Of a DNA stretch of 64,000 bases, positions 1 to 8,291 are shown in pieces. Positions within the stretch are counted from its first letter, which is position 1, and the number at the start of each line of letters is the position of its first letter. The notes below the pieces were generated by a model. The model was not told the DNA's origin and searched no databases. It saw only the letters and a list, made by a program, of their open reading frames with translations. Position numbers and translations under genes: made by a program. The DNA is from an uncultured Hyphomicrobiales bacterium (GTDB lineage: Bacteria; Pseudomonadota; Alphaproteobacteria; Rhizobiales; Beijerinckiaceae), in assembly GCA_903931945.1 (NCBI GenBank), contig CAIZEI010000158.1, forward strand, positions 1 to 64,000, given 5' to 3'.

Positions 1-1467
1 CATCACATCGGCCGAGGTCCATGGGTCGCAAGTTCCTTCGACCACTTGATGCCATTGTGCGAAGGAGCGACGCGGCGACAGCTCCGCCGGGTCATCTCCA
101 AGTGAGACCTTTTGAAATGGATTGCCGCCCCAGGTCACGGTGCGCACGCGCTCGCTGCGAAACCAGATCAACATTTCACTCGGATCGCCCGAAATGCGCG
201 TGGAGGCGAGCCCACTGGCGACCCAGGCGAACGGCGCGAAGGCCGGCTCCTCGGCGCCAAGCGAAGCGGTCGCGAATACATCTGTTGCAATCCGGGGCTC
301 GAGCCACTTTCCAATTTCGCGAATCCGTTCGGTGCCAGGCACTTCGCCTGTGGTCAGCACCTGCCCTTCAAACAACAGCGCCGCTCCGGTGGCATTGAGC
401 GGCAACAAAAGCGAGCGCGCGGAATCGAATAGAGCGTTACGCCAATCACCTTCGCGCGAAATGCTTTGCACCATGCGTTGTTCAAGCCGTCTGACGAACA
501 GTTCGCCCTGGCCCTGCACGAAGCCTTCGAGAGCGGTGATACGCGTGCCGACGAACTCAGCGAGCAATTCGCAGACCGAGCGCATTTCGAAATTGAGGAA
601 GCGCGGGGAATAGTGATGGCATGAGACTAGCCCCCACAATTTGTCGCCCACCATCAATGAAACCACCAGCGTCGCGCTCACACCCATGTTTTGCAGATAT
701 TGAACGTGGATGGGCGAAACGCTGCGCAGAAAGCACATCGACATGTCGAGATCCTCGCCCGTTATCGGCGAAAGTCGCGGCACAAGCGGCACTGGTTTGT
801 AGTTGACATCAACAAGCAGACGCACGCGATTTTGCTCGTAGAGCCGCCGGGCGATCTGTGGAATGTCCGATGCCGGATATCGGTTGCCCAAAAACGCTTC
901 AAGCTCTGGCTTTTTCGTTTCCGAAAAAACCTCGCCATGGCCAGCGTCGTCAAAACGATAGACCATAACGCGGTCATAATCGGTCAAATCCCTGAATACA
1001 TGCGCGGCTTCATCGCACAGCGTTTGCAGCGACGATGCGTCAAGGAATCTTTCCAGAGCGATTGCAATGGGCGTTGCCAAATCGCGCGAAGGTCCGGCGT
1101 GTTCGAGTTCGACCACAAAGCCGCCGCCAGCCGGGTGATGCAGCAAGGCGTTGATGGGCAAATCTGGATCGCCCAAATGGCAGCGTACTGTGACCGGAAG
1201 GCGATCGATCCGTTTCGCCAGATGTGGACGCGCGCGTTTCCACAAATCGCCGCCCAACTTACTCAGGGGCAGGCCGAGAATCTCGCCTGTCAATCCCAGA
1301 AATTCGGCGGCATTGGCGCTGGATTGAACGATGACGCCGTCTCGTTCCCGGACAAGCAGCAAAGCCCCATGTGGCTGAATCGATGCCGCGAGATGAATCT
1401 GTTCCCGTTCGCAATTGGACAGATTCGCAGCGCCAAACGCCGGGGATAATGCGTGACCCTGCCCCAA
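1..1467 (-). CDS. bphP: Bacteriophytochrome photosensory module (3' end outside window)
   Basis: Red/far-red biliverdin photoreceptor. The minus frame is open from about 1467 to the window edge, giving 489 residues that cover the PAS, GAF and PHY domains; the output domain lies outside. Seen directly: the biliverdin-type Cys in SNCERE near residue 19, GAF motifs RVMVYRF and PASDIP, the chromophore-pocket CHHYSPRF, and PHY-domain WGG and SPRRSF. The layout closely resembles Rhodopseudomonas BphP1 (from memory). No ATG exists upstream in frame. A TTG at 1467 sits 8 bases after GGAGG and gives a protein beginning MGQGHALSP, so I chose it. The gene lies 38 bp after ppsR on the same strand. In relatives this phytochrome antagonises the PpsR repressor under far-red light; the same pairing is inferred here. 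Confidence 0.93.
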   Translation of the reverse strand, partial: MGQGHALSPAFGAANLSNCEREQIHLAASIQPHGALLLVRERDGVIVQSSANAAEFLGLTGEILGLPLSKLGGDLWKRARPHLAKRIDRLPVTVRCHLGDPDLPINALLHHPAGGGFVVELEHAGPSRDLATPIAIALERFLDASSLQTLCDEAAHVFRDLTDYDRVMVYRFDDAGHGEVFSETKKPELEAFLGNRYPASDIPQIARRLYEQNRVRLLVDVNYKPVPLVPRLSPITGEDLDMSMCFLRSVSPIHVQYLQNMGVSATLVVSLMVGDKLWGLVSCHHYSPRFLNFEMRSVCELLAEFVGTRITALEGFVQGQGELFVRRLEQRMVQSISREGDWRNALFDSARSLLLPLNATGAALLFEGQVLTTGEVPGTERIREIGKWLEPRIATDVFATASLGAEEPAFAPFAWVASGLASTRISGDPSEMLIWFRSERVRTVTWGGNPFQKVSLGDDPAELSPRRSFAQWHQVVEGTCDPWTSADVM

Positions 1468-1505
1468 ATGCAATGCCTCCCCAAACGATTCGTTTAGCTG
1501 ATCGC

Positions 1506-2831
1506 TTACTGGTCTGCTAGATCATATTTATTCAACTTAGTGTGCAGACTCTGACGACTTAATCGGAGCAACTTCGCTGCGGCCGTGCGATTGCCGCTAC
1601 ATTGCTCAAGCGCCGAGAGAATCATTTTTTGTTCCAGCGCCTCGGTTGAAGCACGCACCAAATCCTCAAGCGACAATTCGCCTAGTCGCGTGTCGAGGGC
1701 TTCGCCACCGTGACTAACGGCGGTGGAGGCGTGACCGGCGATCGATCGCATTGTAACATCACGCAGCAGCAAGCCGATATGTTGCGGCTGCCCAGCCCTA
1801 TCTGCAATGGCTGATATCTCAACCTGGGTGCTTGAGCCCAGGTCGCCGTATATTGTGGTCGTCATCGAGCGAACGCTGCCATGGCGCTGCGCCAGACCCA
1901 TGATCACTGCAATATCCGCTCCTGGCTTGGACAGCCAACGCTTTATGCTTTGGCCGATCACTGCGCGTTCGGCGCCGACCTGCGCCAGATCGAGGAAAGT
2001 GTGATTGACTTTCCGTATAATAGCATTGCGGTCGACAATGGCAAAGCCATCCGGCAGGCGCTGCATGATGTTTGCGATCAAGGCCGCTTCATCGGCGCTG
2101 GCCTCGATCGGCGGCGCCCCCATCGGGGTCATCTGAAAAAGATAGAAGGAGCCTGCTTCAGTGGTCATCAAGGAAGCACGCAGGCTCCAAACACTCTCGC
2201 CCGGAGCCAGATGCAGGGCGATGCCGGGCGCACGGCCTTTCTCGCGCACCTGTTCAAGCATGGATTCGAAAGACTTGCGGTCCCGCGCTGGCATATCGGG
2301 ATGGAATTCCGGGCCCGGCAGCAGCCCGAGACTCCTTATCGCCGCGACATTGGCCTCAACGATGCGTAAATTTGTCACACGAACGACAACCGCCGCCTCG
2401 GTCGAGGCGTCAAACAGCATTTTATAGCGCGTCTCGATTTCGCGGAATTTCCAATAATCGCGTTCGCGCTCCTGCTGAGCCAAATGCAGTCGTTCCTGCA
2501 GATCGGAGATGGCCTGCAGGTTCTTGCCAATGGCCACGAAACCCGCGCTGCGGCCAAGGCTTATGGTCGAATATTCGAAAGGCAGTTGGCGACCACTCGG
2601 CAATAGCTGATTGACCTGAAAACATGAGGAGGCGCCCTTTTGGCGCATTTCCTCAATCATGCGCTTCACCTCCAGGGTCACTGCCGGATCGATTGTGTCG
2701 CCCCAGGGCCGCCCACGCCACCCGTCCAGTTCCTCTTCCGCAAGGGCGTCAGAGGGGACAATGTCCAGGATCACGCCGTGGACATCCAACGTTAGCGTAA
2801 TATCCGGCTTTGCAAAGGGGTTTCCTAACAT
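1506..2831 (-). CDS. ppsR: PpsR/CrtJ photosynthesis repressor
   Basis: Transcriptional repressor of photosystem genes, 441 residues, the usual PpsR length. Order: an N-terminal PAS-like domain (about 1-110), a glutamine-rich coiled linker (about 109-140, SDLQERLHLAQQ), two further PAS domains (about 140-245 and 260-370), and a Fis-type helix-turn-helix at the C-terminus (NRTAAAKLLRLSRQSL). Only two cysteines are visible, C70 and C411, the latter at the edge of the DNA-binding domain where PpsR/CrtJ proteins carry their redox-active Cys. It precedes the bacteriophytochrome gene, as ppsR2/bphP1 do in Rhodopseudomonas. A PpsR-type palindrome lies 56 bp upstream, suggesting autoregulation. No frameshift or truncation is apparent. 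Confidence 0.93.
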   Translation of the reverse strand: MLGNPFAKPDITLTLDVHGVILDIVPSDALAEEELDGWRGRPWGDTIDPAVTLEVKRMIEEMRQKGASSCFQVNQLLPSGRQLPFEYSTISLGRSAGFVAIGKNLQAISDLQERLHLAQQERERDYWKFREIETRYKMLFDASTEAAVVVRVTNLRIVEANVAAIRSLGLLPGPEFHPDMPARDRKSFESMLEQVREKGRAPGIALHLAPGESVWSLRASLMTTEAGSFYLFQMTPMGAPPIEASADEAALIANIMQRLPDGFAIVDRNAIIRKVNHTFLDLAQVGAERAVIGQSIKRWLSKPGADIAVIMGLAQRHGSVRSMTTTIYGDLGSSTQVEISAIADRAGQPQHIGLLLRDVTMRSIAGHASTAVSHGGEALDTRLGELSLEDLVRASTEALEQKMILSALEQCSGNRTAAAKLLRLSRQSLHTKLNKYDLADQ

Positions 2832-2886
2832 TGCGATTCCAAATGTGCGCCAATCCGCAACATCAGGTGCTGCGGGAGCAATCGCA

Positions 2887-2904
2887 TGTCAACACAAATC
2901 TACA
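2887..2904. promoter_or_regulatory. Candidate PpsR box (TGT-N12-ACA)
   Basis: The sequence is TGT, twelve bases, ACA, the consensus palindrome bound by PpsR/CrtJ. It lies between idi and ppsR, 56 bp before the ppsR start, so it most likely mediates autoregulation. By eye I found no second TGT-N12-ACA upstream of bchG, bciA or bchE. Confidence 0.55.
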
Positions 2905-2979
2905 ATGACAGGCTCAAAGCCCTGAAAATGTGTCATTCCAGGTGTCCAAATAGCCCATTCGTCGTGGCCAAATTATTGG

Positions 2980-3516
2980 TTAAAGTTTGGGCAATCGAAA
3001 CAAACCATCGCCAAACACATCAATATAGTGCTTAAACCAATAGGTGTAGGCCGCCGGGCGCTGGCTAATATCCAGCAGCAGCGCGTCGCGTGTGGTCCAC
3101 CGGAAGGCGTCAACCTCGTCAGGGTTCGGGGATACGTCGCCTTCGTACTCACCGACAAACAAATGCACCACCTCGTTTTCGATCAAATCGGGATCGACCT
3201 CGGCGCGGTAACGGGTGCGAGCCTTCCATATGAGTGGACAGGTAAATCCCATCTCCTCCTCCAGACGACGTAAGGCTGCCTTGTCGACAGGCTCGTCCGG
3301 GCGGGGATGGGAACAACAGGCGTTGGTCCAAAGGCCAGCTGAATGGTATTTCCCCGGTGCGCGCCTTTGCAGCAGCATTTTGCCCTTGCCGTCGATGACG
3401 CAGACAGAGACCGCCCGATGCAGCGCGCCAGAACGGTGGGCTGCCAGTTTTTCGGCGCGACCGATCTCGCGATCTGTTGCGTCGACCAGGATAATTTCTT
3501 CAATTGGCGCGTCCAT
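2980..3516 (-). CDS. idi: Isopentenyl-diphosphate delta-isomerase, type I
   Basis: Interconverts IPP and DMAPP, feeding carotenoid and bacteriochlorophyll tail synthesis. The protein is 178 residues, normal for type I enzymes. Seen: the Nudix-like core with LHRAVSVCVID, the catalytic-Cys segment WTNACCSHPRP, an acidic metal-binding LEEEMGF helix, and the EVDPDLIENEVVHLF segment. The ATG at 3516 is preceded by GGGAAACGAA; a GTG at 3552 would add 12 residues not typical of the family. It lies 75 bp after bchG. In other purple bacteria an idi gene is also found in this cluster, but usually after bchP, which is missing here. Confidence 0.93.
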   Translation of the reverse strand: MDAPIEEIILVDATDREIGRAEKLAAHRSGALHRAVSVCVIDGKGKMLLQRRAPGKYHSAGLWTNACCSHPRPDEPVDKAALRRLEEEMGFTCPLIWKARTRYRAEVDPDLIENEVVHLFVGEYEGDVSPNPDEVDAFRWTTRDALLLDISQRPAAYTYWFKHYIDVFGDGLFRLPKL

Positions 3517-3591
3517 TTCGTTTCCCAAATAGCTGGCGAGGCGGTCCCACACGCCATGACGGTCTCCATTCCCCCTTCGCGGCCGCGCCAG

Positions 3592-4515
3592 TCATGCGAC
3601 CATGCGCGCCGCGAAGGCGCTTGCCATCATTCCCATGACATAAAGTGGTACGCCAAAGCCGCTGTACCAGATTGCCCTCTCAACGGGCGCCTTGAGAAAT
3701 TTTGCCATCATGGCAAGCTGCCCGATCAGCAAGGCCAGCACAAAGGCGGCGCGCCAGGGGCTGTCCCAGGCAACCAACAGCGCAATCACCACGATTTGCG
3801 GGATGATCATGATCAAGCAAGCGGCCTTGGCGGCGCCATCAGCTCCCAACTGCACCGGCAACGACCGCACGCCCATCTGGCTGTCGCCGGCGATCGCCTT
3901 GAAATCGTTAAGTGTCATGATGCCATGCGCGCCAACGCTGTAAAGCAGGGCCAGCAAGATAGAAGGCCATGGCGGCAAGGCGCCGCCCAGCATTGCCGCC
4001 GCCCCCGTAATCCAGGCAAGCCCCTCGTAGGAAAAGCCACAGGCTGCATTGCCCCACCACCCGTTAAGCTTAAGCCGGAGTGGTGGCGCGCTATAGGCCC
4101 AGGCCATGGAGACGCCGAGGATCGCGGCGACAAATACCCATCGCCCCAGCGTCGCTGCGACCAGAAGTGAGAGAACCGTCCAGGCGATGGCAATATACAG
4201 GCCCCAGCGCCCCGGAATACGCCCCGAGGGGATAGGCCGGTTGGGTTCGTTGATGGCGTCCACCTCGCGATCAAACCAGTCATTAACCGCCTGGCTCATG
4301 GCGCAAACCAGGGGACCGGCGAGCACGACGCCGACCAGCGCAACCCCCCAATGATCCAGAATGCCGACAGCCGATGAGACAACACCGCAAGCAAAAGCCC
4401 ACATGGGTGGAAACCAGGTGATCGGCTTCAACAGCTCCAAAACCGCGCTGGGGCGCGGCGGGCCCAAGCCCGCGGCCCCCTGAGAAACGCCAGCTCGGCC
4501 TGGTTCGATTGTCAT
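3592..4515 (-). CDS. bchG: Bacteriochlorophyll synthase (geranylgeranyl/phytyl transferase)
   Basis: UbiA-family membrane prenyltransferase that esterifies bacteriochlorophyllide a with the isoprenoid alcohol. It has 307 residues, full length for BchG. Seen: the prenyl-diphosphate motif NDWFDREVDAINEP, the second Asp-rich motif NDFKAIAGD, and about eight hydrophobic helices. The start ATG at 4515 overlaps the stop of the upstream bciB relic (ATGA), so translation may be coupled to that relic. A much longer open frame continues upstream but has no BchG-like sequence before MTIEPG. The usual downstream partners (a pucC-like gene and bchP) are absent and idi follows directly. Confidence 0.95.
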   Translation of the reverse strand: MTIEPGRAGVSQGAAGLGPPRPSAVLELLKPITWFPPMWAFACGVVSSAVGILDHWGVALVGVVLAGPLVCAMSQAVNDWFDREVDAINEPNRPIPSGRIPGRWGLYIAIAWTVLSLLVAATLGRWVFVAAILGVSMAWAYSAPPLRLKLNGWWGNAACGFSYEGLAWITGAAAMLGGALPPWPSILLALLYSVGAHGIMTLNDFKAIAGDSQMGVRSLPVQLGADGAAKAACLIMIIPQIVVIALLVAWDSPWRAAFVLALLIGQLAMMAKFLKAPVERAIWYSGFGVPLYVMGMMASAFAARMVA

Positions 4516-4997
4516 CGCGCGCTTAATTCCCTTGCTTTCGCCGGACGTGGCGGTTCCTCGAGGTCGGGCGCCAATCCACCGGGTGCGACAAGAGCCCAGA
4601 CATGCGCCGGCGCCATCATCCGCATCCGTTTTGGGGCCTTGTAGCGCAAGCGCGCAGGCTCCAGGAGCGCCAACAAAGGCGCGTTCCCCGTGCGCATCCG
4701 CCTGCATTGCGCGATGCCCTCGGGCCGCGTCGCCAGAACGGGCTTGGGTCGCCAGCGCGCAAGGGGATCGGCCATCATCGTCAGCACGGCGTCGACCCCG
4801 CCTGTCTCGAGAAGCAGCGCGCCGATGCGCGTGACGATCAACTGGAAAGCGCGACCGCAGTCCCCGGGCGTCCTGGTGCGGGACATCCTGCAATCTGTAA
4901 AAAGCCCGCGCCGCGCCTGCGCGCCCGGCGTGGGTGCCCATAACGTTCGCGCTTCCTGCAAGGGCATTTCCACGGCTGCTCTTTTCTTGGAGTACAA
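4512..4997 (-). pseudogene. bciB: Relic of 8-vinyl reductase BciB (F420-hydrogenase beta-like)
   Basis: An open frame of 161 codons whose middle part matches, from memory, the ferredoxin-dependent divinyl (proto)chlorophyllide 8-vinyl reductase BciB. TDCRMSRTRTPGDCGRA corresponds to the N-terminal Cys motif, with one Cys replaced in LFTDC. It is followed immediately by LLETGGVDAVLTMMADP, RWRPKPVLATRPEGIAQC and APLLALLEPA, which normally lie about 60 residues further on. After ALLEPA the family similarity ends, so roughly the last 230 residues of a usual 400-residue protein, including the remaining iron-sulfur ligands, are missing. An internal deletion plus C-terminal loss makes it non-functional as BciB. 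It still ends in ATGA on bchG, so it may act as a leader. Confidence 0.65.
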
Positions 4998-5485
4998 GTC
5001 GAAGGATACTCAACCCGGTCAGATTTGGAAATAGGCGCGCCAATGGCGCACTGCTTGTCGGCCACATCGCAGCGGCGTCCGTCGCCAGCGCAATCGCTTT
5101 GGTTGAAACTATGAGGCAGATTGCTTGCGGAAAGGCGCTCGCATGACAGATTTGCTGCTCCTGGCCGCAAGGAAAGCGCTCGCGCCCGGCGCAGACAAGA
5201 CCCGACTTGCTCTTGCCATGACGTAACTTGTCCTTGGGTTGGGAAAGATGACTTTCATGCCCATGGATTGCGCCAGCTTCGCCAATTGCGACCCGACGTG
5301 GCTGTGAATGGGCTTTGAACTTTAACCCCACTCGTTTCAAATATTTCAAGCGTTTGCTGCGCCCGTCGGCGTCGAGACGCTATGTCGAAAGACAGCCATG
5401 TGGATGGAAAGCTGGTTCAATGGCGGATCATGGCTATCCAATGAACTTGAATGTCAGATGCCTGTTCTGAGCCTGAGGATGGTCA
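4998..5485. other. Gap without recognisable gene
   Basis: About 490 bp upstream of the bciB relic. Open frames exist on both strands but none has family features or a convincing ribosome binding site. It presumably holds the promoter of the bciB-relic/bchG unit. I saw no TGT-N12-ACA or TTGAT-N4-ATCAA palindrome here. Confidence 0.5.
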
Positions 5486-6067
5486 TCACATACCGACCAC
5501 CGCGACACCTATTAGCAGTGGGTGCAGAAAAATCATCGCCACGTAAGCCACCGTGCCAGCCACCACCACCACGCCATCCGCCCCTGTGAAGTTCGAAATG
5601 CGCAGCGCGCCCAAATCCCCACGCCGCTTCAATGCAATACGGTCGAACACCGCCCAGGCCAGGAAGCTCCCGAACAAAACCATGCCACCGGCGTCCCCAT
5701 TGGCCAGCAGATGCGCCAGCGCCCAGATCTTGATCGCCACCAGCATCGGGTGCCGCAGCCAGCCGCGAATCCGCCCCGGCCTTTTGACCATGGCCGCCAG
5801 GGAAACGAAGGCGAACCACATCAGCGTGATGGCGATGTGCCTCGTCCACACCGGCGGGTTCCAAATTTGAATCCACCCCTCCGCCCGATACTGCCGGAAC
5901 CCGACCACGATCAGGACAATTCCGGCCAGCGAGACCAGCGAGTGCAGCCCGCGATACGCATTGGCGCCAACCTTCGCGATCAGGTCCGCGCGCGTCTCCC
6001 GCGCCGTTGTGAGCGTATGCGCGCCTAAAAACAGCATGATGCCGAGAATGAGAAACAGCATGAACAC
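5486..6067 (-). CDS. NnrU family membrane protein
   Basis: Integral membrane protein of 193 residues with about five or six hydrophobic helices and the NnrU-family opening (LILGIMLFLGAHTL, then VGANAYRGLHSLVSLAG). RHPMLVAIKIWALAHLLANGD is the conserved central region, with His residues expected to bind haem in this superfamily, which also includes the plant 15-cis-zeta-carotene isomerase Z-ISO. Bacterial NnrU proteins were first linked to nitrite/NO reduction but no denitrification gene is nearby. A role in isoprenoid or tetrapyrrole membrane chemistry is possible by context only. It is an isolated gene on the strand of the photosynthesis genes. Confidence 0.85.
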   Translation of the reverse strand: MFMLFLILGIMLFLGAHTLTTARETRADLIAKVGANAYRGLHSLVSLAGIVLIVVGFRQYRAEGWIQIWNPPVWTRHIAITLMWFAFVSLAAMVKRPGRIRGWLRHPMLVAIKIWALAHLLANGDAGGMVLFGSFLAWAVFDRIALKRRGDLGALRISNFTGADGVVVVAGTVAYVAMIFLHPLLIGVAVVGM

Positions 6068-6802
6068 TCTCCTCTGAAAGCCGGAAGATAGAAGCGCACA
6101 TCCCGCCCGGCGGCGTCAACCGGATGAGGATCGCAAACATCGCCTCCACCAGAATGGCCATGTTGAAATTGGTCGAGGCAATGCGCACGCGCATGAGCCC
6201 ATCCAGACCGAACTCCCGGTTCTCATTGCCAAATTTGCGAAACCAATGGCCGATGTCATCGCGCAATCGCAGGCGAAGCGGACGGCAATCCGATCTTCGC
6301 GGAAGGCCCGTCACTCTGTGATCGCGCGGTAATCCAGTTCTTTCGCACACTTCCGGGTCAGGAAACCAACGATCGCCAGACAATCGGCCAGGAACTCGGC
6401 GCCGCTTCGCCACTGGCTGTCCCATGCGCAGGCCAGAGAGACGCACTCCAGTTCGCAGCTTTTCCAGGCGTCCTCCGCTATGCCCGGACTTTCACGCAGC
6501 GGTCTCGGAGGTCAAACGCGGAAAGGGAGGACAAGCGGTGGCTGACCCTGCCATGACTTCACCTTTCGATGTGCGCCGGCAAGAGCGGCGCAGGGCCAGC
6601 CGTCGTTTGATCCGATCTGGTGCGCCGGTGCTATAGCGTCGATTGTCTGCTGCTGAATTGCGATCTGATCGAAGATGCGTTCTGATTCAGCGGTTTTGGT
6701 TTACCGCTTGAAGCGCTCGGCGTCATGGCGAGTTCGGCAACGCTACGCATGTTCGCCTTAACCTGGTCTGTTTTCTTCGGTCGGACCCAGGCGCAGGCGA
6801 CG
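6068..6802. other. Gap without recognisable gene
   Basis: About 735 bp between the NnrU gene and bciA. Frames on both strands show Arg/Ser-rich, shadow-like translations and no domain I recognise. Given the transposase scraps and bciB relic nearby it probably contains decayed sequence. Confidence 0.45.
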
Positions 6803-7831
6803 TCAGAAAATGGCGTGCTCGCCGCGTTCGACGGACTGTTCGCCCTTGATAACGCTGGCATAGAAATCGAACAATGTCCTGGAACCGGTAGACGGTGTCG
6901 CTTCGGCGTCATAGCGTCCCGTCAGGGGGTCGAGAACTAGCATCGATTCCGTTGCGTAGTACCGACCGATGCGAGCCAGTTCCGCCTTATCTGCAAGTTT
7001 TGGCGCGACGCGACCGAAGGCCTCAAGCGTCCATACGATGGCATCCAGCAGCGCCACCGGCACATGCCTGAATTTTGGCTTGCGGTTGAGCAGCGCAAAC
7101 AGACACTTTCCCTGCTGCTTCGGTGTAATGGCCTCGCCCGGCCCACCGATCGGCAGCACCCTGTTGTGGCGGCTTTGATCGTCGAGGCATTCCGCGAGGT
7201 ATTGGCCGAGATCATCGTCGCTGATCGGCTTGCAGGCGGTCATCGCGCCATCGCCAAATACCAGAAACGGCTTGCCCTTCTTCAACCGGTCGATCTGTCC
7301 CGAAAGCGATTTGAAAAAGGCGGTGGGACGAACGATCGAATACGTCACGCCAGAATCAATCAGCTCCTTCTCGAAGGCCAGTTTGGCATGCTGAAACGCA
7401 AGCAACGGCTTTTGGACACAGATCGCCGAAAGCAGCACCATGTGCGAGATACCTGCCGTCCGGGCCGCAGCCAATGCGTCGACATGGGCTTGATGATCGA
7501 TAGCCCAGGCGTCCCTCGGCGCGCCAGTCCGCGACGCGAGGCAGGAAACCAGCGCGTCAAACCTGTCGTCTCCGAAACCATCAAGTGCGAGGCTTCGGGC
7601 ATCGGTCACGTCGCCGAAACGCAACGTCGCCCCGGGTAACAGTTTCGCGATCTCTTCCTGGGTTGTCACGCCGTTGGCGCTTGCGCGCGCGCGCACGTAG
7701 CATACGACGTCATGCCCGCGCTGGACGAGCGCGCGGACCGTGGCCTGACCGATCGTACCTGTGGCGCCGAGCACCATGACGCGCCTGGGCCTATGCGAGA
7801 CCTTCGCTGTTGCTGGTATTGCCTTCGTCAT
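6803..7831 (-). CDS. bciA: NADPH-dependent divinyl chlorophyllide 8-vinyl reductase BciA
   Basis: Reduces the C8 vinyl group of (proto)chlorophyllide a to ethyl, using NADPH. It has 342 residues with an atypical-SDR Rossmann start GATGTIGQATVRAL, the RGHDVVCYVR segment typical of BciA/DVR proteins, VRPTAFFKSLSGQ in the middle, and the diagnostic C-terminus YYATESMLVLDP, TGRYDAEATPS and a final ERGEHAIF. All hallmark segments are present, so the enzyme looks intact. It is the functional alternative to BciB, which survives only as a relic about 2 kb away. The ATG at 7831 has a weak upstream GGTCGAT. Isolated gene, flanked upstream by transposase scraps. Confidence 0.93.
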   Translation of the reverse strand: MTKAIPATAKVSHRPRRVMVLGATGTIGQATVRALVQRGHDVVCYVRARASANGVTTQEEIAKLLPGATLRFGDVTDARSLALDGFGDDRFDALVSCLASRTGAPRDAWAIDHQAHVDALAAARTAGISHMVLLSAICVQKPLLAFQHAKLAFEKELIDSGVTYSIVRPTAFFKSLSGQIDRLKKGKPFLVFGDGAMTACKPISDDDLGQYLAECLDDQSRHNRVLPIGGPGEAITPKQQGKCLFALLNRKPKFRHVPVALLDAIVWTLEAFGRVAPKLADKAELARIGRYYATESMLVLDPLTGRYDAEATPSTGSRTLFDFYASVIKGEQSVERGEHAIF

Positions 7832-8023
7832 ATCGACCAGTGCCCGCCAGGATTTTTAATGTTGTAACGGCAGGCGTCGCCATATTCAATTTCAGGTTGG
7901 CGACCGAAAGGGGTTGCGGAATGAATGCAACTGCCAAGGTCTCGAACCAGGGCCTGTCGTCATTTAAGGGATTCGAAAATCAGCAAAAGCATCATTCATG
8001 GCCGGCCCTGCTGAAAGCGGCCG

Positions 8024-8152
8024 ATGATCGTAGCGTATGCGTTGCGTGACGATCAATTCGCCCGCATCGAGAGATTGCCGCCAGGACGTCCTGGCGCGGT
8101 CGGACGCAACGGCGATGCACGCGCTGGCTTTTTTGTTGACGCGTTGATCTGG
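8024..8152 (+). mobile_element. IS5-family transposase N-terminal fragment
   Basis: Forty-three codons resemble the N-terminus of IS5-type transposases: ALRDDQFARIE, LPPGRPGAVGRNG and FFVDALIW are in the usual order. Similarity stops abruptly at 8152, where sequence of a different element in the opposite orientation begins. Non-functional relic. Confidence 0.6.
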
Positions 8153-8226
8153 ACGTTTCGCCTCATCAGGGCCTCGCTTTCGTCGGCGAAAAGCAGCGCA
8201 ATATCCCAGCCGCGCCAATCGCCACT
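8143..8226 (-). mobile_element. IS630-family transposase fragment
   Basis: On the minus strand, GWDIALLFADESEAL matches the DDE-core segment around the second catalytic acidic residue of IS630-like transposases. Only about 28 codons are recognisable. It abuts the IS5 scrap, so this spot between hemN and bciA has taken at least two insertions. Non-functional. Confidence 0.5.
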
Positions 8227-8291
8227 CCCGCGAATGGATGCGCACGAGGGAAGCAAGCCGGGGATTTGTTGGCTACACAAATCAAACCTGC

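Noticed and set aside
691-1449. 252-codon plus-strand open frame opposite the phytochrome
   Set aside because: It is the shadow of the phytochrome frame, which shows conserved motifs on the minus strand from 1467 to 1.
4516-5349. Long open frame continuous with bchG upstream of its ATG
   Set aside because: The added residues have no BchG similarity and the frame overlaps the bciB relic in another frame; the ATGA at 4512-4515 gives the start.
5454-6446. 330-codon minus-strand frame across the NnrU gene
   Set aside because: It is out of frame with the clear NnrU protein and has a shadow-like Arg-rich composition.
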